Origin: Rhodospirillaceae bacterium | GTDB taxonomy: Bacteria > Pseudomonadota > Alphaproteobacteria > Rhodospirillales > Magnetospirillaceae | Assembly: GCA_013349735.1 (NCBI GenBank) | Contig: DUZC01000095.1 | Location: 1 to 7,828, forward strand | Direction of reading: 5' to 3' | DNA length: 7,828 bases | In this document: positions 1 through 6,626 of the stretch, piece after piece | Position numbering within the stretch: position 1 is the first letter of the stretch | How the letters are laid out: each line of letters begins with the position of its first letter | Notes under the pieces: generated by a model | Told to the model about the DNA's origin: nothing | Seen by the model: the letters and a program-made list of their open reading frames with translations, nothing else | Databases searched by the model: none | Translations under genes and position numbers: made by a program

Positions 1-1
1 A

Positions 2-562
2 GAGCAAATCAGCCAGGGGGTGACCCGCGGCCTCGACGATTCCCTGATCGACCTCGAGGCCCATGACCACCCATGGCGCCAGGAATTAGAGGTCAGCGCC
101 GCCGGAATCGTCAGTGATCTGGCGGGCTCGGCGGAATTTTCCGCCCGCCTCGATGAAATCAAGGCGCAAATTTTCGATGATCCGGCGGTGTCTGGCTATC
201 TGCGGGACATGGCCGCTGAAACCTATGCCGGTCTGGCCGGGGGCGGCGCCAATATCGAAACCTTGCTGGAACATTCCTTGCGCGACCTTGGCCACCGCCT
301 GGAAGAGGATCCGGCGATGCGCCAGGCCCTCAACAAATGGTTGCGCCGCGCCGTCGAGGAACTGCTGGTCCCCCGCCGCGACGCTATCGGCCAATTGATC
401 GCCGATCTGATCATGCGCTGGAACAAGGACACCCTGATCGCCCGTTTCGAGGGCCAGGTCGGCAAGGATCTGCAATATATCCGGATTAATGGAACCTTGG
501 TGGGCGGTCTGGTCGGGCTGTCGATCTGGGGCCTGCACAGGCTCAGCACACTTTTGCCATAG
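2..562 (+). CDS. DUF445 (YjiN-like) membrane protein, C-terminal part
   Basis: The reading frame is open to the left edge of the window, so this is the 3' part of a longer gene; a GTG at 20 is in frame but is probably internal. About 187 residues are visible. They form a mostly helical, charged region followed by the C-terminal signature QYIRINGTLVGGLVGL and a hydrophobic segment, which is typical of the DUF445 family (E. coli YjiN-like). Family members usually have about 400 residues with membrane segments at the ends. The biochemical role of the family is unknown. It is the only gene reading rightwards, and its stop lies 6 bp from the stop of mms48, so the two genes converge. It is not a known magnetosome gene and may be ordinary chromosomal DNA at the edge of the magnetosome cluster; that last point is inference. 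The family call is confident, the function is not. Confidence 0.8.
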   Translation, partial: EQISQGVTRGLDDSLIDLEAHDHPWRQELEVSAAGIVSDLAGSAEFSARLDEIKAQIFDDPAVSGYLRDMAAETYAGLAGGGANIETLLEHSLRDLGHRLEEDPAMRQALNKWLRRAVEELLVPRRDAIGQLIADLIMRWNKDTLIARFEGQVGKDLQYIRINGTLVGGLVGLSIWGLHRLSTLLP

Positions 563-568
563 AGAAGG

Positions 569-1879
569 TTAGAAAGATTCTTCGTGGTTCATTCCTCTTT
601 TAGCATTTTCAGCCGAACCCCGAGCCCCCCAGTCAATCGAACCGACAGCACCACAGCCCGCGCAGACCGCCGCCCAATCCGGCGCTTCCGCGCCACAGGC
701 CCCACAATGCCAAATTGGTGCCGGCTGTGCGTCAGCTTCCTTGCGCTGCCAGATAGCGACCGCCGCCGCGTCCCCATTCTCTTTTTCTTCAACCTCGGCC
801 ATCAGGCGGATGGCCCTTAAATCCGGGGTGATTTTCAAGGCCGCCACCAAATGCCGCCGGGCCAGGCCCCATTGACCGGCGGCCACGGCGGCCGCTCCGG
901 CCGCCAGATGGCTTTCCAGATGGTTAGGCTGCGTCTTGATCAACGACTCGATGCGCGCCAAACGGCCCGCCCCGTCCAACCCGTCCCATAAACCTGCCGC
1001 CGCCGCCAGCAAAGGCGCCGCCGGCCTTTTTTGCCAAAATTCGCCGAGCGTCGCCTCGGCTTCGGCCGTCCGGCCTGCGGCCAGGTCCCGAGCGATCCGC
1101 TGACGGGCAGCCGGCAGAAATCCAGGATCGGCCAACAGGGCGTCTTCGGCCTGGCCCTTGGCCAGTAAAACCAGAGCGCGGAAGCGCGCAGCCGGCGCGG
1201 AAGCCAGGCCATCAGCGGTGATTGCCTGATCGATCCAGACCAGGGCGCCCTCCCAATCGGCCGCCCTCACCAGGGTAAAAAACGGCTCTTCATCCAAGGA
1301 AACCACTGGCGCCACAACCGGCGGTGGCGGCGGTGGTGGCGGCATTTCGGGCGGCAGCGTTGGCGAAAGCTTGGCAGCGGGCTGGCGTCGCGACGGCGCC
1401 ATCATCGCCAGACGGGCCATGAGCCCCAGCCTGCGCCCCAGTTTGACCGGGGTACTATCCCCTGAAGCCGGCGATGGAACGGGCGGTCGGGGCATCAACC
1501 GGTCCAGGCGAGCGGCCAGACCCGAACTGCCGAGAAAGCGGGCGGCGTCGGCAGCCTGCTGGCGGCCGGTCCCGACATCGCCGGCATGGGCCGCATCCAA
1601 AGCCGCCAGCAAAGCCTTCATCCCCTTTTCCCGGTCCTTAAGGCGGCGGGATTGCCCAAGCCGGGTCGGCAGGTCCGCCAGCAGGGCGGCCAGACGCACC
1701 AAGCCGGCCTGCGCCAGGAACAGCGCCAGCAAGACCAGCAACAGGACCGGAATACTGGTTTCCACCTGCCAGCCCAGCCAATCCACCTGCACCGACCCCG
1801 GATGATCCATGAACCATAGGGTCGAAAGCGCCACCGGGGTCGCAAAAATCAGCAAGAACAGGACCAGACGCAGCAACAT
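569..1879 (-). CDS. mms48: Mms48, HemY-like TPR membrane protein of the mms6 operon
   Basis: This 436-residue protein has HemY architecture. Two N-terminal membrane helices (about 2-24 and 43-65) flank a short loop containing WLGWQVETS. A helical region follows, then a linker with eight consecutive prolines (about 180-187), then TPR-like helical repeats (about 195-380). The C-terminus has a zinc-ribbon-like motif with cysteine pairs at 392/395 and 406/409, as seen in alphaproteobacterial HemY proteins. The name rests on position as the last gene after mms6-mmsF-mms36. In M. gryphiswaldense, loss of mms48 is reported to give larger magnetosomes, implying a restraining effect on crystal growth. 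The ATG at 1879 is chosen; a GTG at 1882 sits directly before it and abuts the mms36 stop, so the two genes are surely co-transcribed. An alternative is an ordinary HemY (Orf52-type) protein from a heme cluster, but no hemC or hemD is adjacent. Confidence 0.82.
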   Translation of the reverse strand: MLLRLVLFLLIFATPVALSTLWFMDHPGSVQVDWLGWQVETSIPVLLLVLLALFLAQAGLVRLAALLADLPTRLGQSRRLKDREKGMKALLAALDAAHAGDVGTGRQQAADAARFLGSSGLAARLDRLMPRPPVPSPASGDSTPVKLGRRLGLMARLAMMAPSRRQPAAKLSPTLPPEMPPPPPPPPVVAPVVSLDEEPFFTLVRAADWEGALVWIDQAITADGLASAPAARFRALVLLAKGQAEDALLADPGFLPAARQRIARDLAAGRTAEAEATLGEFWQKRPAAPLLAAAAGLWDGLDGAGRLARIESLIKTQPNHLESHLAAGAAAVAAGQWGLARRHLVAALKITPDLRAIRLMAEVEEKENGDAAAVAIWQRKEADAQPAPIWHCGACGAEAPDWAAVCAGCGAVGSIDWGARGSAENAKRGMNHEESF

Positions 1880-1882
1880 CAC

Positions 1883-2932
1883 TTATTCTTCTCGGGTTTG
1901 GGCGTCGGCGAGCGCCTTGGCCGACAAGGCGGCAACGGCGTTATCGGCGGCCAGTCTTTGTTCCGCCGCTTCCAGCCAAAGGGCTAATGGCCCGGACGCC
2001 ATGCCTTCGACAGTGCGGAGAACCGTGACGGCCCCATTCAGATCGCCCGCCGCCAAAAGATGCTGGGCATGGGTGACCGCCCCTTCGAGACCGATTTCAC
2101 CCCCGCCGGACCGGCGAATCGTTACCAGCGATCCCGCCATTCGCCTTAACCGGCTTATCAGCATATCGCCGCTGTCGGCCATCAGCGGCGTTTGCATCTG
2201 GGCGTCGGCCGCCGCCTTGAAGCTTTCGCTTAAGGTCGGGCGCGAAGCGATGCCGCTACTGGCCCCACTGGCCAGCACGGCCAGACTGGCCAAAGCGGCC
2301 TTATCGGCCAGGGCAGAGGCCACCCGCAACTGCTCGCCAAAGGGCACGCCGCGATCCAAGGCTTCGCGCAATTGGCCGACGGCCATCAGGAACAGCGGGG
2401 CATTGGCGCGACGGTCGGCCAGCCTGCGAAAGGCAGCCTCGGCCTTTTCAACCGCGCCCGACAATTTCGAGGCCCCGCCATCTTCGCCGGAAAGCTTGCG
2501 CAAGCTCTCCACTTCCGCCTTCAGCTTGGCTAAATCGCCGGCGAACGCCGCCAGCCGTCCGTCCGCAGGCTCGGCGCCCCCCTCTTCCTTACGGGGCAGG
2601 CGCGCGGCGATACGCTGCATTGCCGCTTCAATCTGCAGGATTTGCTGATCAACCTCAGTTTGACGGCCTGCCAGTAAGGCATTAGCCGTTTCGAGCGCGG
2701 CCACCCGCTCGGCCAAACTGGGCTGGGCCGCGGGGCCGGACGAGGAAATCCCGGAATTGGCGAACAAACCGCTAAGCGTTGGGGAAAGAATCGCCAGACG
2801 CGGCGCCAGCCAAGGCCAGGCAGCGGCGCCGCCGACCAGGACGGCAACGACAAAGATCAGCAACAAGCGGCCACCGCCCCCCGAGGACCGGGGACGCGCG
2901 CGACGCATCGGCGTTTCGTCTTGCAATGCCAT
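1883..2932 (-). CDS. mms36: Mms36, mitofilin-like coiled-coil membrane protein
   Basis: This 349-residue protein has a short basic N-terminus (RRARPR), a glycine run, one membrane helix at about 22-40, and a mostly helical domain predicted to lie outside the cytoplasm. Coiled-coil-like stretches lie at about 72-112 and 126-172. A C-terminal helical domain (about 178-345) resembles the mitofilin-like (COG4223/Mic60-type) proteins that precede hemY in many alphaproteobacteria. The order mms6-mmsF-mms36-mms48 matches the M. gryphiswaldense mms6 operon, where loss of mms36 is reported to enlarge magnetosomes. The ATG start has a modest AAGGT ribosome binding site 6 nt upstream. The gene follows mmsF by 115 bp that include a terminator, and its stop abuts the mms48 start. 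A membrane-organising role is inferred from the Mic60-like architecture and is not demonstrated. Confidence 0.82.
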   Translation of the reverse strand: MALQDETPMRRARPRSSGGGGRLLLIFVVAVLVGGAAAWPWLAPRLAILSPTLSGLFANSGISSSGPAAQPSLAERVAALETANALLAGRQTEVDQQILQIEAAMQRIAARLPRKEEGGAEPADGRLAAFAGDLAKLKAEVESLRKLSGEDGGASKLSGAVEKAEAAFRRLADRRANAPLFLMAVGQLREALDRGVPFGEQLRVASALADKAALASLAVLASGASSGIASRPTLSESFKAAADAQMQTPLMADSGDMLISRLRRMAGSLVTIRRSGGGEIGLEGAVTHAQHLLAAGDLNGAVTVLRTVEGMASGPLALWLEAAEQRLAADNAVAALSAKALADAQTREE

Positions 2933-2956
2933 TAGGACCTTGTTCCGCTTTTGGTG

Positions 2957-2985
2957 ATATTTCCCGTCGACCGCCCCTTTGGCAA
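2957..2985 (-). promoter_or_regulatory. Possible promoter for mms36-mms48
   Basis: TTGCCA (2985-2980, five of six matches to a sigma-70 -35 box) is followed after 17 bp by AAATAT (2962-2957, a weak -10 box). The start of mms36 lies 25 bp further on. It sits just after the mmsF terminator, where a new promoter would be needed. The -10 match is poor, so this is tentative. Confidence 0.25.
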
Positions 2986-3004
2986 GTCTTTAAGCGAAAC
3001 TAAG

Positions 3005-3041
3005 AAAAAAGGGGGGACAGCGCAAACCGGCGGCGTCCCCC
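3005..3041 (-). terminator. Rho-independent terminator after mmsF
   Basis: Read on the minus strand, GGGGGAC (3041-3035) pairs perfectly with GTCCCCC (3018-3012) around a 16-nt loop, followed by one more C and six T residues (3010-3005). It begins 7 bp after the mmsF stop codon. The stem is all G-C apart from one A-T pair and the T tract is uninterrupted, so it has every element of an intrinsic terminator. It separates mms6-mmsF from mms36-mms48 and would at least reduce read-through. Confidence 0.8.
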
Positions 3042-3047
3042 TGCTTT

Positions 3048-3371
3048 TTACAGACGATCGGCCAGCCAGCCGACCAGCGGCAGGCGCCAGGCCCGCTGCA
3101 GAACCACCGAAACGATCCCCAATGCCGAGAAGATCAGGGCCAGCCCGGCCACCGAGCCAAAAATCCACTGCCCGATCACCGGCAGATGCAAGACAAACAG
3201 CGCCAGCACGCCGCTCATCCAAATCACCAAGCCTTGCTTGGCATGGAAGGCGACAAATTCATCATCGGTCGAGGTCAGCAGCGGCACAAAGCAAAGCACG
3301 CTGATATAGGACATCGCGGCCATGACTGTGGTGCGCATCCCCAAATTACTGCGGAGAATTCCGTCGATCAT
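3048..3371 (-). CDS. mmsF: MmsF, magnetosome membrane protein controlling crystal size and shape
   Basis: This 107-residue protein of the MamF/MmsF family (DUF4870-like) has three hydrophobic helices at about 15-33, 46-66 and 68-91. The conserved block DDEFVAFHAKQGL lies at about 36-48, and the motif QRAWRLP at about 92-98 precedes the C-terminus. MmsF sits in the magnetosome membrane and is needed for full-size, cubo-octahedral magnetite in M. magneticum AMB-1. The sequence and the position directly after mms6 favour MmsF over the related MamF and MmxF. The ATG start has a GGGAG ribosome binding site 6 nt upstream, and only 11 bp separate it from the mms6 stop, so the two are co-transcribed. 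A strong terminator follows the stop. Confidence 0.93.
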   Translation of the reverse strand: MIDGILRSNLGMRTTVMAAMSYISVLCFVPLLTSTDDEFVAFHAKQGLVIWMSGVLALFVLHLPVIGQWIFGSVAGLALIFSALGIVSVVLQRAWRLPLVGWLADRL

Positions 3372-3382
3372 TTCAATCTCCC

Positions 3383-3859
3383 TCAGGCCAGCGCGTCGCG
3401 CAGTTCGGCTTCTTCATCACTTTGGGCGGCTTCTACCGACCGGCTTTTCAGATAGGCATAGACCGCAGCCGCGCCAGCAACGCCGACGATGACCGGACCC
3501 CAGGCGCCCAAACCAAGTCCCAGACCCAGGCTCAAGCCCTTGCCGGTCAGCAGAGGCACACCCGCGGTTTTAACACCCGTCCCGGCAACCTTTCCAACAC
3601 CAGCAGCCGCTTTAGCGACCGATCCCGCTTTGACCTGCGCCGCCGGCGAAACCGCGGCGGTCTTTGCCGCCGCCATTTTGGCGCCGCCGGCCTGGGTGGC
3701 GCCAGCCTGAGTGGTGCCGGCCTTCATCGCGCCAGTTTTGGCCGTCCCCGTTTTGGCGACCATGGCCTCGCGCTCAATTTCACCGGCCGCTTGAGCGGGC
3801 ATCGGGGTCCCGGCGACCAGGCAGGGGGCCTGAGCTCCATTGGCGATTTGTACAGGCAC
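3383..3859 (-). CDS. mms6: Mms6, magnetite-binding crystal-shaping protein
   Basis: This is a 158-residue protein if it starts at the GTG at 3859. The C-terminal third is diagnostic of Mms6: an LG repeat (LSLGLGLGLGAWGP, residues 109-122), a membrane helix (about 119-136), the basic stretch YLKSR, and an acidic tail rich in Asp and Glu (D148, E149, E150, E152, D155) that binds iron and templates magnetite. The mature form found on crystals in AMB-1 is only this C-terminal part. The N-terminal two thirds is rich in Ala, Lys, Thr and Gly, with degenerate KTG/QAG repeats. The GTG is preferred because AAGGAG lies 7 nt upstream and the protein then begins MPVQIANG, as in annotated long forms. An in-frame ATG at residue 20 is an alternative but lacks a clear ribosome binding site. 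mmsF follows after 11 bp. Confidence 0.93.
   Translation of the reverse strand: MPVQIANGAQAPCLVAGTPMPAQAAGEIEREAMVAKTGTAKTGAMKAGTTQAGATQAGGAKMAAAKTAAVSPAAQVKAGSVAKAAAGVGKVAGTGVKTAGVPLLTGKGLSLGLGLGLGAWGPVIVGVAGAAAVYAYLKSRSVEAAQSDEEAELRDALA
3653..3757 (-). repeat. Degenerate KTG/QAG peptide repeat in Mms6
   Basis: Residues 35-69 of Mms6 contain tandem, imperfect 4-5-residue units: AKTG, AKTG, MKAG, TQAG, TQAG, AKM, AKTAA. Part of the likeness is visible in the DNA, but the copies have diverged. The region is low-complexity and upstream of the mature crystal-binding part; its length varies between known Mms6 precursors. Confidence 0.6.
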
Positions 3860-4104
3860 GGGGCGTCTCCTTGGTTCAGATCGAATTAAACGCGTTAAAA
3901 ACAAAAGTCAGAGTGCAAAGTGAATAACATTAAAACTTGTCTAAAACAACCGTTGCCAAGGGTGCTGGATCAATAACAATCGCGAACAGTTCGCAATATC
4001 ATCGCGAAATTCCGACTGATTCACTTGGGGTAACCGCTTTAGGGTGCAGTCAGTTAATAACGATTATCAAAAACCCAGCTTATACATACGCATCGGCCTT
4101 GGGA
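3860..4104 (-). promoter_or_regulatory. AT-rich intergenic region with likely mms6 promoter
   Basis: This 245-bp region holds no convincing gene and is much less GC-rich than its flanks (21 of 60 bases are G or C in 3901-3960). Close to mms6, TTTAAT (3890-3885) matches five of six bases of a -10 box, but the -35 element is poor. It adjoins the 8-bp palindrome AACGCGTT. Further upstream are a short inverted repeat GCGAA-CAG-TTCGC (3982-3994) and a 19-bp stretch at 4050-4068 loosely like a Fur box. As the only sizeable gap upstream of mms6, it very likely carries the operon promoter; which elements are used is uncertain. Confidence 0.5.
3867..3872 (-). promoter_or_regulatory. Strong ribosome binding site deciding the mms6 GTG start
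   Basis: Minus-strand AAGGAG lies 7 nt before the GTG at 3859. It is the best Shine-Dalgarno match among the genes here and argues for GTG over starts further upstream in the same frame (up to 3904) or the internal ATG. Confidence 0.75.
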
Positions 4105-4446
4105 TCAAAGGGCGCGGACCTCGATAATGATCTCACCAGCCTCAATCAATGCCAAAATTTCGGGCAATCTTGGCAAGAAGAGGTTCAGTAAAGCGCTCCG
4201 AGATACATTACCGATTCGGATCCAAACTACAGTCGGCTCTGGCTTTTTAAATCGGCCTCGACTACCCGCAATAAAGTCTTCGTCCTTTGTAACGATCACC
4301 GCGCCACGGCTTTGAGCTTCATTCCAGATTATCGCGTCAGCAACATCTTCTAGATTGATGTCAGCTACATGGACGGCTTCATGTCCCAGTGCCGTTAATG
4401 CCCGAGCCAAGGCTGGCGGCAACTGCGCATCAACCAAAAATTTCAA
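4105..4446 (-). CDS. DUF5615 PIN-like protein, putative toxin of a TA pair
   Basis: This 113-residue protein of the DUF5615 (Mut7-C/PIN-like) family begins MKFLVDAQLPP. Candidate acidic residues are D6, D29/D37 and the KDEDF motif (D55, D57), a pattern expected for a metal-dependent nuclease fold. The strand PTVVWIRIGN (71-80) and a helical end follow. Such proteins are usually encoded directly after a DUF433 protein and are thought to be RNase toxins, but few have been tested. The start is TTG, overlapping the DUF433 stop by 4 bp (TTGA), which implies translational coupling. The length is normal for the family and the acidic residues are intact, so the gene looks functional. Its composition is lower in GC than the magnetosome genes around it, consistent with separate acquisition. 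Confidence 0.82.
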   Translation of the reverse strand: MKFLVDAQLPPALARALTALGHEAVHVADINLEDVADAIIWNEAQSRGAVIVTKDEDFIAGSRGRFKKPEPTVVWIRIGNVSRSALLNLFLPRLPEILALIEAGEIIIEVRAL

Positions 4447-4661
4447 GAGGCCGCCTGAACAACGGGGTGATCAATCTCTGCAGCAGCAAAGGCCAAGCAA
4501 GCTCGAATGTCTTCGATTTGAAGATAGGGGTAATCAGCAAGGATCGCCTCCTCGCTTTCTCCGGCGGCCAGAAGATCGAGAACATCCTTAACCCTAATCC
4601 TCATTCCTCGGATACAGGGCCGTCCACCACATTGATCAGGGTCAAAAGTAATGCGTGACAT
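4443..4661 (-). CDS. DUF433 protein, putative antitoxin of a TA pair
   Basis: This small protein of 72 residues begins MSRITFDPDQCGGRPCIRG and continues with RIRVKDVLDLLAAGES and a region with DYPYLQIEDI, the hallmark of DUF433. The fold is a winged-helix or homeodomain-like DNA-binding domain. DUF433 genes commonly precede DUF5615 genes as the presumed antitoxin and autoregulator. The ATG at 4661 is chosen because it gives the usual family N-terminus; a GTG at 4676 would add five residues. It begins 72 bp after the mamZ stop in the same direction and overlaps the DUF5615 gene by 4 bp. Its position between mamZ and mms6 is unexpected for a magnetosome cluster. Confidence 0.85.
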   Translation of the reverse strand: MSRITFDPDQCGGRPCIRGMRIRVKDVLDLLAAGESEEAILADYPYLQIEDIRACLAFAAAEIDHPVVQAAS

Positions 4662-4733
4662 TCTTGGATGATACACGGCATAGGGCTTTGGCGAAAGAGA
4701 GAGGAAGGCGCGATAACGCTTTTGGCGCCGACC

Positions 4734-6626
4734 CTACGAAACCGCCGCCGCTTGCTGACGACGGCGCCATTGCCGGAAGCGATAACCGAGCAGCACCGCC
4801 ACCGCCAAAGCATAAAGATAGGGCTCGCCGTTCTCGTGGGTCGCCGCGAAGATAAAATGCAGCGCCACCAGCGCATTGATGACATAGACACCCCGATGCC
4901 ACTGCTTCCAGCGGCGTCCGCCCAGACGCTTGACCTGGCGATCGGCCGATGTGGCCGCCAGGGGAACCAGCAAGGCAAAGGAAATCATCCCCAGCAGAAT
5001 GAAGGGCCGCTTGGCGATGTCGCCCCCCATATCATGCAGGTTCAAGGCCCATTCCAGGGTCACATAGGCGATCACATGCAACAGCGCATAAAAGAAGCCA
5101 TAAAGACCGATCATCCGCCGATAGCGGGCCAAGGTCCGGATGCCGGTCAGTTCCTGGACCGGGCGCATGGCCAGCGAGATGATCAGGAAAGTGAAGGCCC
5201 AATCCCCGAGATAGCGATTGACGAACCCCACCGGGGTCTCGCCCAGCGATCCATTGGTGATATAGCCTTCGATCGCGCTGCGGCCCAACAACCAGACGAA
5301 TGGTAAAGCCGCCGTGAGAAAAACCAACGGTTTCCAATCCACCTGACGGTTCGAGCGCAAGAGATGATCGGCGCTCTCATCCAGGCCATGCCACAAAAGC
5401 CAGGCGGCATAAAGGGTGACCAGCAGCTTCCCGGTTCCCATCAGGACAAAGGGCGCCCTTGGTCCAAGGGCGTCAAAATAATAGCCGCTGCTCTGCACCA
5501 GCATCACCGTGCCGACGCCGCCCACCAAATAGGCCGCTCCCAACATCGAGCCGAGGATGGGCTTCGGCGAGACATCGACGGTCAGCACTTTATGCGTGAC
5601 GGTACAACCGGCATGACCGATCCCGACCATCATCAGCGGCAGCGCCACGCCCCAATTGAAGGGATTGGCGAACATGCCCAGCGACAGATAGCCTGCGGCC
5701 GCCAGAGACAGGCTGGCGCCAATGGCTGACATGCGGCTATGGCGTTCAATAAAATGTTTCCAGACCGGGATCGAGGCCAACACGGCCAAGCCCAGCAAGC
5801 CGATCATGACGGCGGCATGCGCGGTGGCCAGCGTGCGCGTCACTCCGACCAGATCCGAAACGGAAATGCACCAAAGGGAAAAGAACAGACTGACGACGAT
5901 CAGATCGGCGCGGGTATAAAAAGCGGCGGCAAAGGCCAACTGCATGCGGGGATCGCCGCTGACCACGGTCCAGACCTGACGCAGGGGATGTTCATCGCTG
6001 GCTTCGGGCACCGCTAAGTCGCGGAGCGAACCGCGGGCCAGTTGAAATCCGGCGATACTGATCAGCAGTGGCAGCGCCATGATGACGAAAACCCCGCCAT
6101 GGACGGCGGCGGCCTGCATGATGATAGCCGACAGCAAGGTGCCGCCGAACAACATCATGAACACCACATTGCTCAGCAGACGCGGGCGATTGCCATGCCC
6201 CGAAGCATCCCCCACCAAGGTCGCCAGTTGCAATTGCGCCGTCTCGGCACCGGTGGCCACCAGCACCCTGGTTAGATAGAACAGGGCCAAGCCGCCAGTG
6301 CCAATGGTCAGCCCGACCTCGAGGCTGAGCAGAGCCGCCACCGCCCCAACCGCGGCAATCAGAAAGCCATAGCCAATAATACGCACCCGGCCGATGCGAT
6401 CCGACAGCAGGCCAAAACCGCCGACACATAAAATGGCGATGATTTCCGCCACGACTTCGATATCGGCATTGATCACGCCTTCTTTTTCATAGGCAATGCC
6501 AAAAATCTTGTCCAACAGCAAAGGCTGCAACCCCACCGACAGCGCCGCCACCAAAGCCGCAGCCGCCACCAGCAGATAGATAATATTCCATTGGTTGGGC
6601 GCGAAAGGCTCAGCGCTCTTCGACAT
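4734..6626 (-). CDS. mamZ: MamZ, MFS-like transporter fused to a ferric-reductase-like domain
   Basis: This 630-residue integral membrane protein has two parts. Residues about 10-420 are a major-facilitator-like region with many hydrophobic helices and the loop motif GLLSDRIGRVR (about 72-82). Residues about 430-620 resemble the YedZ/MsrQ ferric-reductase-like transmembrane domain, with histidines suited to heme ligation at about 517 (LLHVIAYV), 577 (WHRGVY) and 590 (ALHFIF). In M. gryphiswaldense, MamZ acts with MamX and MamH in iron redox control or transport, and its loss yields flake-like, poorly crystalline particles beside magnetite. The ATG at 6626 is chosen; a TTG at 6644 is less likely. 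The start overlaps the end of mamX by 17 bp, so translation is probably coupled. Both halves and the heme histidines are present, so the gene looks intact. Confidence 0.93.
   Translation of the reverse strand: MSKSAEPFAPNQWNIIYLLVAAAALVAALSVGLQPLLLDKIFGIAYEKEGVINADIEVVAEIIAILCVGGFGLLSDRIGRVRIIGYGFLIAAVGAVAALLSLEVGLTIGTGGLALFYLTRVLVATGAETAQLQLATLVGDASGHGNRPRLLSNVVFMMLFGGTLLSAIIMQAAAVHGGVFVIMALPLLISIAGFQLARGSLRDLAVPEASDEHPLRQVWTVVSGDPRMQLAFAAAFYTRADLIVVSLFFSLWCISVSDLVGVTRTLATAHAAVMIGLLGLAVLASIPVWKHFIERHSRMSAIGASLSLAAAGYLSLGMFANPFNWGVALPLMMVGIGHAGCTVTHKVLTVDVSPKPILGSMLGAAYLVGGVGTVMLVQSSGYYFDALGPRAPFVLMGTGKLLVTLYAAWLLWHGLDESADHLLRSNRQVDWKPLVFLTAALPFVWLLGRSAIEGYITNGSLGETPVGFVNRYLGDWAFTFLIISLAMRPVQELTGIRTLARYRRMIGLYGFFYALLHVIAYVTLEWALNLHDMGGDIAKRPFILLGMISFALLVPLAATSADRQVKRLGGRRWKQWHRGVYVINALVALHFIFAATHENGEPYLYALAVAVLLGYRFRQWRRRQQAAAVS

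Noticed and set aside
1809..2648. A 279-codon open frame on the plus strand
   Set aside because: It lies wholly antisense to mms48/mms36, has the Ala/Ser/Arg-rich composition of a frame shadow in GC-rich DNA, and shows no family motif.
4068..4104. Possible terminator after the DUF5615 gene (CCCA ... TGGG then five T on the minus strand)
   Set aside because: The stem is only 4 bp with a loop of about 22 nt, too weak to call.
3937..4191. An 84-codon plus-strand frame with a TTG start in the AT-rich region
   Set aside because: It has no ribosome binding site and no recognisable family, and it runs into the DUF5615 gene on the other strand. Its more natural-looking composition only reflects lower GC.
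4662..4733. Possible terminator between mamZ and the DUF433 gene (GGCGC ... GCGCC)
   Set aside because: A 5-bp stem with a 13-nt loop followed by a mixed TC tract, not a proper T run.
4668..5306. A 212-codon open frame on the plus strand
   Set aside because: It is antisense to the conserved ferric-reductase-like end of mamZ, and its Gln/His/Arg-rich product is typical of a shadow frame.
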